Shown here: piece by piece, positions 55,541 through 64,000 of the stretch
How the letters are laid out: the number at the start of each line of letters is the position of its first letter
How positions within the stretch are numbered: the first letter of the stretch is position 1
NCBI GenBank assembly: GCA_038521825.1
Contig: JBCBKL010000019.1
Span: 26,583 to 90,582, forward strand
Direction of reading: 5' to 3'
From: JBCBKL01 sp038521825
GTDB taxonomy: Bacteria > Pseudomonadota > Alphaproteobacteria > Rhodobacterales > Rhodobacteraceae
Length of the DNA stretch: 64,000 nucleotides
The notes under the pieces: model-generated
Told to the model about the DNA's origin: nothing
Seen by the model: the letters and a program-made list of their open reading frames with translations, nothing else
Databases searched by the model: none
Made by a program: the position numbers and the translations under genes

Positions 55541-56295
55541 CAGGCGACCTCTGCCAGAATATCGGCGTAGCCATTGTTTTCGACTTCCAGTGCGAGTTCC
55601 GGTCCGCCCGTCTTGACGATGCGCCCATCGGCCATGATGTGCACGACATCCGGTTTGATGTGGTCCAGCAGCCGCTGATAGTGCGTGATGACGAGAAAGC
55701 CGCGGCCTTCGTTGCGCAACGCGTTGACGCCTTCTGCCACCAGCTTCATCGCGTCCACATCCAGTCCGGAATCGGTTTCATCGAGGATGCACATCTTGGG
55801 TTCTAGCACAGCCATCTGCAGGATTTCGTTGCGCTTTTTTTCACCGCCCGAAAAGCCGACATTGACCGGCCGCTTGAGCATTTCGGCATCGATCTTGAGC
55901 GCCTTTGCCCGCTCGCGGATGAGTTTCAGGAAATCCGCCGCGCTGACCTCGTCTTGGCCCCGGGCCTTGCGTTGCGCATTCATGGCGGTGCGCAGGAAGG
56001 TCATGTTGCCGACACCCGGGATCTCGACCGGGTATTGGAAGGCGAGAAACAGACCGGCGGCGGCCCGCTCGTCCGGTTCCAGTTCCAAGAGGTCTTCACC
56101 TTCGAGTAACGCTGATCCTTCGGTCACCTCGTAACCGTCCCGACCGGACAGCACGTATGACAGCGTCGATTTTCCCGACCCGTTCGGGCCCATGATGGCA
56201 TGCACCTTACCGGCCTCGACCTTGAGATCGACACCTTTCAGGATCTGCTTGCCTTCTTCCTCAAGTTCCACGTGTAGGCTTTTGATTTCCAGCAT
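55540..56295 (-). CDS. sufC: Fe-S cluster assembly ATPase SufC
   Basis: A 251-residue ABC-type ATPase. Walker A GPNGSGKS at about 36-43, the signature FSGGEKKRNEILQ and Walker B MCILDETDSGLDVDA are typical of SufC (DETDSGLD). It drives the conformational change of SufBD. It lies between a hypothetical gene (79 bp upstream) and sufD. Confidence 0.96.
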   Translation of the reverse strand: MLEIKSLHVELEEEGKQILKGVDLKVEAGKVHAIMGPNGSGKSTLSYVLSGRDGYEVTEGSALLEGEDLLELEPDERAAAGLFLAFQYPVEIPGVGNMTFLRTAMNAQRKARGQDEVSAADFLKLIRERAKALKIDAEMLKRPVNVGFSGGEKKRNEILQMAVLEPKMCILDETDSGLDVDAMKLVAEGVNALRNEGRGFLVITHYQRLLDHIKPDVVHIMADGRIVKTGGPELALEVENNGYADILAEVA

Positions 56296-56374
56296 CTTTC
56301 TTACTTTCCAATGGCGACAGCCCGCGCGGCAGGATGCCGGCGGCTGACAGGTTTTTCGACAGGTGTTCGTGTGT

Positions 56375-56887
56375 TCAGTAGGCCAGCGGCGGTGTCCGTA
56401 GCCCGGCTTGGATCAGCATCGCGTCGACATGCTCGAGCGAGTATAGCTGCGCCCATTGCTGCGGAAAGAGCCAAGCGAGGTAGGGCTCGCCAAGGAAAAC
56501 GGCGACCAGACCGGCTGCAATCCCGATGCAATGGTGTTTGTCCCGCATCCCAAAGCCGATCATCACGACAAAAAGCAAAAGGCCCGTGATACCCCATGGA
56601 CCAATCGCCAGAACGACCGTGCCCAGAAACTCCCCGTTCGCAGTTGGCAAGGCGCGCGTTTGAAACGCCGCGACATTCCCCACCATCAGGATCACTGCAG
56701 CTAGAACGAAGGCGACAATCCCGCCGATCGGAATGCGTCGCTCTTCCTCTTCCTGTTTGGGCTGCAGAGGCACCTCTGTTTGATCGCCGACCAAAATCGG
56801 CTGTTCCTGCCCCTGATTGGCGTTGATGCGCGCGATCCGCTCCTGGAACTCCGCCTGCTGCTGGTTCTTCATGTCTTCGTGCTGCAT
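56375..56887 (-). CDS. Hypothetical membrane protein in the suf operon
   Basis: A 170-residue protein. The polar, Gln/Glu-rich N terminus (about 1-50) may be helical; three hydrophobic segments follow (about 54-75, 85-110 and 120-135). The start at 56887 has GGGCGGATC directly upstream; an ATG five codons later is possible. No family is recognised. It lies between the YbjQ gene and sufC on the same strand. Confidence 0.7.
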   Translation of the reverse strand: MQHEDMKNQQQAEFQERIARINANQGQEQPILVGDQTEVPLQPKQEEEERRIPIGGIVAFVLAAVILMVGNVAAFQTRALPTANGEFLGTVVLAIGPWGITGLLLFVVMIGFGMRDKHHCIGIAAGLVAVFLGEPYLAWLFPQQWAQLYSLEHVDAMLIQAGLRTPPLAY

Positions 56888-57018
56888 GATCCGCCCGATC
56901 CGCGATACCTGCTTCTTTCACGTAAGCGTTTTGCTTACGCTCTGGACGCAACTTTGGCGGTATTGGGGCCATTTCACGCAACCGTGGAGGATATGTAGAT
57001 GACGCCGTCACCAGGCGC

Positions 57019-57330
57019 TCACGCCAAAACGACGGCAGTGCCGGATGCACTCACCATCAGCATGTTGTTGATCACTTCGTAGTCGAGATCGACGCCGACC
57101 ACCGCGTTGGCGCCAAGGACGGCAGCGCGGTCTTCCAACTCGCTCAAGGCGATGTCGCGCGCCTTGCCCAGTTCCTGTTCATAAGCCCCCGATCGCCCGC
57201 CGATTATATCTGTGATACCGGCAAAGATGTCACGGAAGACGTTCGCGCCCAGAATGGCCTCGCCCACAACGACGCCCTTGTAATCACTGATGGTTCGGCC
57301 TTCGACGGATGGCGTGGTTGTCACGATCAT
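57019..57330 (-). CDS. YbjQ family protein (heavy-metal-binding-type fold)
   Basis: A 103-residue cytosolic protein. [32 protein letters not shown] and [16 protein letters not shown] are the hallmarks of the YbjQ/DUF74 family, which forms pentamers and has no proven function. It lies within the suf operon. Metal handling would suit an Fe-S assembly operon, but the sequence does not prove it. Confidence 0.9.
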   Translation of the reverse strand: MIVTTTPSVEGRTISDYKGVVVGEAILGANVFRDIFAGITDIIGGRSGAYEQELGKARDIALSELEDRAAVLGANAVVGVDLDYEVINNMLMVSASGTAVVLA

Positions 57331-57442
57331 GAAAATATCCTTGCATGAAAATGACCGCGCCCCTTCGCATGGGCGCGGCTTGGATCGTCGAATTGACTTG
57401 GTCGGAATCTGGTTGGCAAAGGCTCAGGCTGAACGCCGGCCC

Positions 57443-58072
57443 TTAATCGACCATGATGAAGCGGCCTTCTCGGCCCGTCTGATCGAGCGTATCCCGGAAC
57501 CCTTTCAGGCGCACACCGTCCTCTGCATTCAGGAAGAACTCGGGCGTAACCCGTTCCTGTTCTTCGGAGAAGTCCGTTTCGTCGGTCTGAAAAAGGTCCG
57601 AGAACGAGACATAGGCCGCAACGGCATAGATCGTGCCCGGTTCGGTTCTGTCCTGAACCTCTTCGACATAGGCAGGCGAATACAGCGCCGCCATCCATTC
57701 CGGATACCACCAGACCACGTTGTGCATAAGTACGACTGTCAGCCAGACACCGGTCACCCGGAACCGTCCTGCCATCGGAAAGCTGTTGCCAAACGTGGCG
57801 CCAAAGACCTTGCACATCATGTAGCTGAAACAGAAGTCGAAGAGCGGCCGAAGGTTCATGCCCGCCGCATCGAGAGACAGCCCCGAAGGTTCGAGGTAGT
57901 ACACCCGCAGCATCCGTCCGAACAGCGCCCCGATAACGCCGATCATCAATGCGCTCGCGGCCATCACACAGCGCATCAGCACAAAGCTTAGCCCGGACGC
58001 GTCCCAGCGGTGCACGTTGCGCGCGGGCCGCGGCTGGTAATGGCTGGCGTACAAGTGTGTCGCGTCCGTCAT
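57443..58072 (-). CDS. Hypothetical membrane-associated protein in the suf operon
   Basis: A 209-residue protein starting MTDATHLYASHYQPRPARNV. Two or three hydrophobic stretches (about 28-50, 80-100 and 113-135) suggest membrane insertion; the C-terminal third is acidic. I do not recognise a family. The upstream frame from 58165 adds a leader without homology. It lies between sufB and the YbjQ gene on the same strand, with 156 bp to sufB and 112 bp to ybjQ. Confidence 0.65.
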   Translation of the reverse strand: MTDATHLYASHYQPRPARNVHRWDASGLSFVLMRCVMAASALMIGVIGALFGRMLRVYYLEPSGLSLDAAGMNLRPLFDFCFSYMMCKVFGATFGNSFPMAGRFRVTGVWLTVVLMHNVVWWYPEWMAALYSPAYVEEVQDRTEPGTIYAVAAYVSFSDLFQTDETDFSEEQERVTPEFFLNAEDGVRLKGFRDTLDQTGREGRFIMVD

Positions 58073-58228
58073 GAAAGAACCCGGAAACCAACAGATTTCC
58101 GATCTTGACTGCACTTTTGTGGCAAAAGTTGGCCAAAATTGGTGACGAACGGCCCCAATCAGCACAAAAGATGCCGGTCAGAGGCTCGCCCCCTAAACTT
58201 TGTGTCCGGGAAGCGGCATTCATGATGC

Positions 58229-59740
58229 TTAGCCCACCGACCCCTCAAGCGAGATTGCCACGAGTTGCTGCGCCTCCATTGCAAACTCCATAGGCAAGGC
58301 CTGCAGCACCTCTTTGCAGAAGCCATTCACCACGAGAGCGACAGCCTCTTCTTCGTCCATACCGCGCGACCGGCAATAAAAGAGCTGATCGTCATCCACC
58401 TTGGACGTCGTCGCCTCGTGCTCAACGCGGCTTGAATTGTTCTTCACCTCTATATACGGGACCGTATGCGCCCCGCACTTGTCGCCAATGAGCAAGCTGT
58501 CGCACTGGGTATAGTTGCGGCTGTCTTTTGCCTTCGGGTGCATGGACACGAGGCCCCGATAGGTGTTCTGGGCCTTACCCGCGCTGATACCCTTCGAGAC
58601 GATCCGCGACTTGGTGTTCTTGCCAAGATGGATCATCTTGGTGCCCGTGTCAGCCTGCTGATAGTTGTTCGTGATGGCAATCGAATAGAACTCGCCCTGG
58701 CTGTCGTCGCCGCGCAAGATGCACGACGGATACTTCCATGTGACAGCCGAACCGGTTTCAACCTGCGTCCACATCACCTTGGCCCGGTCGCCCCGGCAAT
58801 CGGCGCGCTTGGTCACGAAATTGTAGATGCCGCCCCTGCCGTTCTCGTCACCCGGGAACCAGTTCTGCACGGTGGAGTATTTCACCTCGGCGTCTTCTTC
58901 GACAACGATTTCCACGACCGCAGCATGAAGCTGCGATGTGTCCCGCTGGGGTGCCGTACAACCTTCGAGGTAGGACACGTATGATCCTTTGTCGGCAATG
59001 ATCAGCGTGCGCTCGAATTGGCCGGTGTTTTCCGCGTTAATCCGAAAATAGGTGCTCAGCTCCATGGGGCAGCGAACACCCGGCGGCACGTAAACGAACG
59101 AACCGTCGGAAAAGACGGCCGAGTTCAACGTTGCATAAAAGTTGTCAGAGACCGGCACGACCGATCCAAGATACTTCTTGACCAGTTCGGGATGCTCCTT
59201 GATGGCCTCCGAGATTGAGCAGAAGATGACGCCCGCCTTTTTCAGTTCAGCCTGGAACGTGGTACCGACAGACACACTATCGAACACCGCATCGACAGCG
59301 ACTTTGCGACCTTCCGCAGGGGCGGCCTCGGCCCCTTCGACACCGGCAAGGATCATCTGTTCCTTCAGAGGGATGCCAAGCTTCTCATAAGTCGCCAACA
59401 GCTTCGGATCGACCTCATCAAGCGATTTCGGCTTCTGCTCCATCGATTTGGGCCGGGCGTAATAATACTGATCCTGAAAGTCGATTTCCGGGTAATCGAC
59501 CATCGCCCAATCGGGTTCCTTCATTTGCAACCAGCGCTGATAGGCCGCCAGCCGCCATTCGGTCATCCATTCAGGCTCTTCATTCTTCTCCGAGATGAGG
59601 CGCACGATATCGGGTGTCAGCCCTTTCGGGGCGTATTCCATCTCGATATCGGTTTCCCAGCCGTATTTGTAGGTACTGACCTCGCGCACCGCATCAACGG
59701 TTTCCTGATCGACACCTTCCTTGACCAATGTGTTTTCCAC
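58229..59740 (-). CDS. sufB: Fe-S cluster assembly protein SufB
   Basis: About 503 residues. The SufB core includes [61 protein letters not shown] and the C-terminal [29 protein letters not shown] place the start at a GTG at 59740, preceded by AGAAAGGGAA, because the upstream extension is not family-like. It is the scaffold on which SufBC2D builds clusters. It follows a NifS-like desulfurase gene by 29 bp. Confidence 0.95.
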   Translation of the reverse strand: MENTLVKEGVDQETVDAVREVSTYKYGWETDIEMEYAPKGLTPDIVRLISEKNEEPEWMTEWRLAAYQRWLQMKEPDWAMVDYPEIDFQDQYYYARPKSMEQKPKSLDEVDPKLLATYEKLGIPLKEQMILAGVEGAEAAPAEGRKVAVDAVFDSVSVGTTFQAELKKAGVIFCSISEAIKEHPELVKKYLGSVVPVSDNFYATLNSAVFSDGSFVYVPPGVRCPMELSTYFRINAENTGQFERTLIIADKGSYVSYLEGCTAPQRDTSQLHAAVVEIVVEEDAEVKYSTVQNWFPGDENGRGGIYNFVTKRADCRGDRAKVMWTQVETGSAVTWKYPSCILRGDDSQGEFYSIAITNNYQQADTGTKMIHLGKNTKSRIVSKGISAGKAQNTYRGLVSMHPKAKDSRNYTQCDSLLIGDKCGAHTVPYIEVKNNSSRVEHEATTSKVDDDQLFYCRSRGMDEEEAVALVVNGFCKEVLQALPMEFAMEAQQLVAISLEGSVG

Positions 59741-59769
59741 GGTGGGTTCCCTTTCTGCAGACTGGCGGC

Positions 59770-60912
59770 TCAGGCCGCACGCGCCTCGTGTTTCTTGAAC
59801 TTCTCGGTCCACGCATCGGCAAAGCGCAGAACGTCGTCTTCGGTCGTCTCAAGTCCCAGGCTCACCCGAACGGCCGATGCGGCCTCTGTGTCCGAATAGC
59901 CCATGGCCTTCAACACCCTGCTCGCCTTGACCTTGCCGCTTGAGCAGGCCGACCCTGCGGAAACTGCAAAACCGGCAAGGTCCATTTGCATCACCTGAGT
60001 CTCGCCTTTCCATTCCGGCGTGATGAAACAAGAGGTGTTAGGAAGGCGCGGCGCCTCTTTCCCGACAAAAATAGTTGTCTTTGACGCAGCAGCAAGGGCG
60101 TTTTCTAGAATATTTCTAAGTTTCTCGACCCGGTCCCATTTACCGGCCGCCACATCCTGTTGTGCCGCTGCCGCCGCCGCACCGAATCCGGCAATCCCGA
60201 TCACGTTCTCGGTCCCCGAGCGGCGGCCCATCTCCTGTCCACCGCCCTCTATGAGAGGCGTGCGTTCGAAGTCATCAATTCCCGTCTGAATAGCCAACGC
60301 CCCAACACCTTTTGGGCCACCCAGTTTGTGTGCCGATAGCAATGCAGCGTCTGCTCCGCATTCACTGAAACAAAATCCCGCCTTGCCCCAAATCTGCACC
60401 GCATCACACAGAAATCGCGCACGACGCGGCAGTCTTTCTGCAATGTAGTGAATAGCCCCTGCAACGTCCTGAAGCACTCCGGTTTCGGAATTGGCCGCTT
60501 GGATTGCAAACGCGTCCAATGGCCCAACCCCACCCAAGATGTTCCTATCGAAATCGTCCTCAAGCGCCAGAGTGCCCGATGTATGAATTCGCAATATGTT
60601 TTTGCGGTCTTTGTGCGCCCAGACCGCATCATGCTCGATACCAGCACAAATGGTTGCGTATTGTGCTCCGAAAGCTTGGACTGCCGTCTGCGCAGCTTCC
60701 GTGGCTGAACCGGTAAAAACCAACTGCGTCGGTTCGCATCCCACGAGCGCCGCCACTTGCCCGCGTGCTTTCTCCACGATCGCCTTTGCCCTGCGCCCCT
60801 CGGCATGCACGCTCGACGGGTTGCCCAACATGTCCATCGCCGCCAGCATCGCATCCCGTGCTTCCGGCCTCAAAGGTGCCGTGGCATTGTAATCCAGATA
60901 GACCCGACTCAT
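59770..60912 (-). CDS. Cysteine desulfurase, NifS/IscS-like
   Basis: A 380-residue PLP enzyme. It starts [20 protein letters not shown], has the PLP Lys in [14 protein letters not shown] and the catalytic Cys in [18 protein letters not shown], the type I (NifS/IscS) pattern. It is the second desulfurase of this operon, along with SufS. It follows iscR by 82 bp and precedes sufB. Base composition in its middle looks less GC-rich than the neighbours; I did not quantify this. Confidence 0.93.
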   Translation of the reverse strand: MSRVYLDYNATAPLRPEARDAMLAAMDMLGNPSSVHAEGRRAKAIVEKARGQVAALVGCEPTQLVFTGSATEAAQTAVQAFGAQYATICAGIEHDAVWAHKDRKNILRIHTSGTLALEDDFDRNILGGVGPLDAFAIQAANSETGVLQDVAGAIHYIAERLPRRARFLCDAVQIWGKAGFCFSECGADAALLSAHKLGGPKGVGALAIQTGIDDFERTPLIEGGGQEMGRRSGTENVIGIAGFGAAAAAAQQDVAAGKWDRVEKLRNILENALAAASKTTIFVGKEAPRLPNTSCFITPEWKGETQVMQMDLAGFAVSAGSACSSGKVKASRVLKAMGYSDTEAASAVRVSLGLETTEDDVLRFADAWTEKFKKHEARAA

Positions 60913-60994
60913 GGCTTCTTCTCGTTGCCAATACGCCGGGGAGCGCGAGGGGCTGGCCCCTCGCTCTTGTCATCAGCAATCCGCACAATGATGC

Positions 60995-61453
60995 TCATTC
61001 ATCCACCACCGCAAACAGGCTCGGAACCGCCGGACAGGGTACCAGATCGTTCTTGATCACGTCCGACAACCGCGTCTGGTGCAAAAACACGTAGACATGG
61101 GCGCTCAAGCCCTCCCACAAGCGATTCGTTAGAGACTGAGCCTTGCTGCCCGACAACGCTCCCGACGCCCCCGCGCCCTTGTGCATCGCATCCACGGTTT
61201 CGTCGACCGCCGAGAGCACATCGACCACCCGGATCTCCGACGGAGGTTTGGACAGGCGATATCCGCCGCCGGGACCACGCACGGAGGTCACCAGATCGGC
61301 GCGGCGAAGCTTCACGAAAAGCTGCTCGAGATAAGGCAGCGAAATGTCCTGCCGCTCTGCAATATCGCCAAGGCTCACCAGATGATCCTCCGGCTGAAGT
61401 GCGATGTCAGCAAGCGCAACCATCGCATACCGGCCCTTTGTCGACAGCTTCAT
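60995..61453 (-). CDS. iscR: Rrf2 family regulator IscR
   Basis: A 152-residue winged-helix regulator. The N terminus MKLSTKGRYAMVALADIAL and LPYLEQLFVKLRRADLVTSVRGPGGGYRLSK are classic IscR. The three Cys that hold the cluster in E. coli IscR (in the region after the wing) are absent; the only Cys is in VPCPAVP near the C terminus. An unusual single-Cys ligation has been reported for Rhodobacter IscR, which this resembles. It heads the suf operon and probably represses it. Start at 61453, with a GGGGGCAGAG site. Confidence 0.93.
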   Translation of the reverse strand: MKLSTKGRYAMVALADIALQPEDHLVSLGDIAERQDISLPYLEQLFVKLRRADLVTSVRGPGGGYRLSKPPSEIRVVDVLSAVDETVDAMHKGAGASGALSGSKAQSLTNRLWEGLSAHVYVFLHQTRLSDVIKNDLVPCPAVPSLFAVVDE

Positions 61454-61468
61454 CGCTCTGCCCCCGAT

Positions 61469-61490
61469 TGACCTTCATGATGGAAGGTCA
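61469..61490. promoter_or_regulatory. Candidate iscR/suf operator palindrome
   Basis: TGACCTTC-N6-GAAGGTCA is a perfect 8-bp inverted repeat, 15 bp upstream of the iscR start. Position and symmetry suit an IscR (Iron-Rhodo-box type) autoregulatory site. It lies close to the translation start, so it could block transcription initiation or elongation. Confidence 0.55.
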
Positions 61491-61530
61491 TACATCCACG
61501 GTCACCGCCAAAAACTGGCACCCAACACGA

Positions 61531-61547
61531 TTTAGAACTGTTCTAAA
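61531..61547. promoter_or_regulatory. Candidate Irr (ICE) box
   Basis: TTTAGAACTGTTCTAAA is a perfect palindrome around one central base and matches the TTTAGAA-N3-TTCTAAA pattern of the alphaproteobacterial iron-control element recognised by Irr. It lies 84 bp upstream of iscR and 64 bp upstream of the divergent hydrolase gene. Confidence 0.65.
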
Positions 61548-61610
61548 GAACCCGATAAAATTCGTCAAGAAACGAACGGCGCCGAACGAACAGCGAGGAC
61601 AGACGCATCT

Positions 61611-62264
61611 ATGCCCGAGGTCATTTTTCCCGGACCCGAAGGCCGCCTGGAAGGCCGCTATCATCCCCAAAAAGAACGTGACGCCCCAATAGCCATCATC
61701 CTGCACCCGCATCCACAATTTGGGGGCACGATGAACAACAAGGTGGTGCATTCACTGCACTACGCGTTTTTTAACATGGGTTTCACCGTCTTGCGCTTCA
61801 ACTTCCGGGGCGTCGGACGCAGCCAGGGCGAATACGATCAGGGCATCGGCGAGCTTTCCGATGCTGCATCTGCGCTCGACTACCTGCAATCGATGAACAA
61901 CAATTCCAAGCATTGCTGGGTAGCCGGGTTCTCGTTTGGTGCGTGGATCGGGATGCAGCTCTTGATGCGGCGGCCCGAGATCACGGGCTTCATCAGCGTC
62001 TCGCCCCCCGCGAACATGTATGATTTTTCGTTCCTTGCCCCCTGCCCCTCATCCGGCCTGATCATCAACGGCACTGCAGATCGGGTGGCCCCGCCGGCCG
62101 ACACTGAGGCCCTGGTGGCAAAGCTGCATGAACAAAAGGGCATCACGATCACCCACACGCAGGTCGAAGGGGCCGGTCACTTTTTCGAAGAGCCGCATCT
62201 TGAAACCCTGATCGGTCACACCACTGATTACGTCAAACGAAGGCTGACCGAGACAACACGCTAA
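61611..62264 (+). CDS. Alpha/beta hydrolase (dienelactone-hydrolase-like family)
   Basis: A 217-residue hydrolase. HPHPQFGGTMNNKVV near 35-50 is a family hallmark with an oxyanion-side His. The nucleophile Ser is in VAGFSFGAW; later ADRVAP and GAGHFFEE carry the Asp and His of the triad. The small size matches uncharacterised bacterial esterases of this group. It is divergent from iscR and its stop overlaps the next start (TAATG). Confidence 0.87.
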   Translation: MPEVIFPGPEGRLEGRYHPQKERDAPIAIILHPHPQFGGTMNNKVVHSLHYAFFNMGFTVLRFNFRGVGRSQGEYDQGIGELSDAASALDYLQSMNNNSKHCWVAGFSFGAWIGMQLLMRRPEITGFISVSPPANMYDFSFLAPCPSSGLIINGTADRVAPPADTEALVAKLHEQKGITITHTQVEGAGHFFEEPHLETLIGHTTDYVKRRLTETTR

Positions 62265-62503
62265 TGGCGGATTCGACGCTCACCGAAATGGCCAACAAAC
62301 TGGCCGAAGAATGCCTTGCCGTCCAGAACGAGGTCGGTGACGACCGGTTATTCATGGAAGTAGGCCAGGTTTTGGGCGCGTCTTCCCAGACCCTCGAAGA
62401 GGCGTTCTTGACTGCGATCAGAACACGGATGGCTGAGGTTCAGGGCCGAAAGTTCCTTGCCAAGAAACTCAAGGACCACCGCGCAGGCAAGTCCGAAGAC
62501 TGA
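62264..62503 (+). CDS. Small hypothetical protein coupled to the hydrolase
   Basis: A 79-residue, probably all-helical protein (MADSTLTEMANKLAEECLAVQNEVGDD), with a basic C terminus. No family is recognised. The ATG overlaps the hydrolase stop, and a terminator follows, so the two form a bicistronic unit. Confidence 0.75.
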   Translation: MADSTLTEMANKLAEECLAVQNEVGDDRLFMEVGQVLGASSQTLEEAFLTAIRTRMAEVQGRKFLAKKLKDHRAGKSED

Positions 62504-62550
62504 CTCAGTGCGGAAACCGACCCCGTTCGTTATCTGAGCGCAAACGAGGT

Positions 62551-62572
62551 GCAGGCGGTTCAGACCGCCCGC
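62551..62572. terminator. Hairpin terminator between convergent genes
   Basis: A 9-position stem on the minus strand (GCGGGCGGT with ACCGCCTGC, one G-T pair) and a 4-base loop. It lies between the small plus-strand gene and the isocitrate dehydrogenase stop at 62588; on the plus strand ATTATTTG follows. Confidence 0.6.
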
Positions 62573-62587
62573 ATTATTTGTCGAGCG

Positions 62588-64000
62588 TTAGCCGATGATC
62601 CCATTCAAAGTTGCGCTTGGACGCATCACTGCCGCACATTTGTCGGTGTCATTCCGGAAATAGCCCCCGGTATCCGCTTCGCTCCCTGCTCCAGTCGCCA
62701 ACTCGGCGAGTATCGTGCCTTCACCTTCGGCCAAGGCCGATGCAATCGGCGAGAAATGAGCAGCCAGATCGGCATCGTCAGTCTGTGTGGCCAAGGCGTC
62801 GGCCCAGTAGCGCGCAAACCAGTAGTGCGAGGCGCGGTTATCAGGCTGACCCACCTTGCGCCCGGGCGATCGGTCGTGGTCGAGGATCCCCTGGGTCGCC
62901 GCCTCGGCGGCGGCCCCCAACACGCCTGCCTTCGCATTGCCTTGAGCATCTGCAAGGAAATTCAGCGATTCTCCCAAGGCGCAGAACTCACCCATCGAAT
63001 CCCATCGGAGGTGATTTTCGGCGTGCAGTTGTTGCACGTGCTTTGGCGCTGACCCCCCGGCACCAGTCTCGAACAGCCCGCCGCCTTTCATCAGTTTAAC
63101 GATCGAAAGCATTTTGGCCGATGTGCCCAGTTCAAGAATCGGGAACAGGTCCGTCAGATAGTCCCGCAACACGTTGCCCGTGATGGCGATACTGTCTTTG
63201 CCCGCCGTGATGGTTTCGAGGCTCTGCCGCGTTGCCGCGCGCGGCGCCATGATGTGGAATTTTTCGGCGACGCCGGCCGCATCCAACGCGGGTTTGACAT
63301 ATCTGATGAGTTCCGCGTCGTGGGCGCGGTCCTCGTCCAGCCAGAAAATCGCCTCTGACCCCGTGAGCCGTTGGCGATCCATCGCCAGTTGGATCCAGTT
63401 CTCGATCGGCGCTTTCTTGACGGTGCAGGACCGCCAGATATCGCCCGCCTCGACCTGGTGGGAATGCAGCGTGTCACCATTGGCCAGCACGATCCGCATG
63501 GTGCCCTTGCCCGGCGCCTCGAACGTGGTCGGGTGCGAACCGTATTCCTCGGCCTTTTGCGCCATCAGCCCCACATTGGCGACGGATCCGGCGGTTGTAA
63601 CATCCAGCGCGCCGTTGATTTTGAAGAAGTTGATCGTCTCGTCGTAGACAGGCGCATAGCAATTGTCGGGGATCACGCAGTTGGTGTCGCCCTTGGCTCC
63701 GGTTTCGTCCCAACCTTTGCCGCCAGCGCGGATCACTGCGGGCATGGACGCATCGATGATCACATCTGATGGCACATGAAGGTTGGTGATGCCCTTGTCG
63801 CTATCGACCATGTACATGGACGGACGGTCAAGCGCGGCAATCTCGGCCTTGATCGTTTCGGCGTTCGGCATGGTGTCGATGGCAGCCAAAACATCACCCA
63901 GACCTGCATTCGGGTTACCGCCTGCCGCGGCGATTGCCGCGCCGTGCGTTCCCCACACCGGGCCAAGCCATGCCTTAACCGCATGGCCAAAGATGATCGG
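62588..64000 (-). CDS. icd: NADP-dependent isocitrate dehydrogenase, monomeric type (5' part outside window)
   Basis: The 471 residues in view are the C-terminal two thirds of a roughly 740-residue enzyme that oxidatively decarboxylates isocitrate to 2-oxoglutarate in the TCA cycle. Characteristic segments are KGDTNCVIPDNCYAPVYDE, GTMRIVLANGD, LEVGTSAKMLS-like LELGTSAKMLSIVKLM and GGLFETGAGGSAPKHVQQ, which bind metal-isocitrate and NADP. The frame is open to the right edge (PIIFGHAVKAWLGPVWGTHG). It is convergent with the small gene ending at 62503. Confidence 0.95.
   Translation of the reverse strand, partial: PIIFGHAVKAWLGPVWGTHGAAIAAAGGNPNAGLGDVLAAIDTMPNAETIKAEIAALDRPSMYMVDSDKGITNLHVPSDVIIDASMPAVIRAGGKGWDETGAKGDTNCVIPDNCYAPVYDETINFFKINGALDVTTAGSVANVGLMAQKAEEYGSHPTTFEAPGKGTMRIVLANGDTLHSHQVEAGDIWRSCTVKKAPIENWIQLAMDRQRLTGSEAIFWLDEDRAHDAELIRYVKPALDAAGVAEKFHIMAPRAATRQSLETITAGKDSIAITGNVLRDYLTDLFPILELGTSAKMLSIVKLMKGGGLFETGAGGSAPKHVQQLHAENHLRWDSMGEFCALGESLNFLADAQGNAKAGVLGAAAEAATQGILDHDRSPGRKVGQPDNRASHYWFARYWADALATQTDDADLAAHFSPIASALAEGEGTILAELATGAGSEADTGGYFRNDTDKCAAVMRPSATLNGIIG

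Noticed and set aside
56301..57050. Long minus-strand open frame over the hypothetical membrane gene
   Set aside because: Arg/Pro-rich composition typical of a GC-rich shadow frame; the frame at 56375-56887 has hydrophobic helices and a ribosome site.

Overview
The window looks like a chromosomal segment of a marine alphaproteobacterium of the Rhodobacteraceae (Roseobacter group). This rests on the GC-rich coding style, the pst-phoU-phoB order with enlarged PstA and PstC, the class II DAHP synthase, the IscR-led suf operon with two cysteine desulfurases, the monomeric-type isocitrate dehydrogenase and a CtrA-type TTAA-N7-TTAA site. Species cannot be fixed from sequence reading alone.

Layout. 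1-4.9 kb: the tail of an unidentified gene, a glutathione S-transferase, and a coupled operon of serine hydrolase, acetoacetyl-CoA synthetase and TesB thioesterase. 4.9-15.2 kb: an envelope or exopolysaccharide locus with two GT4 and two GT2 glycosyltransferases, a Wzx-like flippase, a Gfo/Idh/MocA dehydrogenase, an FAD oxidoreductase and a polytopic membrane protein, on alternating strands. 15.5-17.4 kb: an ISNCY-type insertion sequence with recognisable ends, a 6-bp target duplication and a transposase killed by one in-frame stop. 17.4-28.1 kb: the Pho-box-driven pstSCAB-phoU-phoB operon, and upstream of it a yicC-gmk-gamma carbonic anhydrase-PLP lyase-phoR operon. 28.3-33.6 kb: a PAS_5 protein, DAHP synthase, a GlxA-type regulator, an ICMT-like methyltransferase and a PQQ sugar dehydrogenase.

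33.7-42.0 kb: a branched-chain amino acid-type ABC transporter operon (livK-livG-x-livF-four small genes-livH-livM-DUF2306). Four consecutive, overlapping genes between livF and livH encode exported proteins that share a C-x5-C-x5/6-C start and a G-x-C end. I take these to be one undescribed paralogous family, and they are the most novel item here. 41.9-45.4 kb: a diheme cytochrome c coupled to a second PQQ dehydrogenase, then a HerA-like ATPase. 45.5-45.9 kb: a gene-free stretch with two terminators and a promoter that suggest a small RNA. 45.9-51.7 kb: cell-envelope genes (IalB, ketoacyl synthase, ACP, LpxD, L,D-transpeptidase, DUF882 protein).

51.8-61.5 kb: tRNA-Arg(CCG) and the suf operon, read right to left as iscR, nifS-like, sufB, three non-suf genes, sufC, sufD, two membrane proteins, sufS. 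Upstream of iscR lie a TGACCTTC-N6-GAAGGTCA palindrome and an Irr/ICE-like palindrome, which point to iron control. 61.6-64 kb: an alpha/beta hydrolase, a small unknown protein, and the 3' part of a monomeric isocitrate dehydrogenase running off the window. I saw no CRISPR array, rRNA, prophage or recognised defence system.
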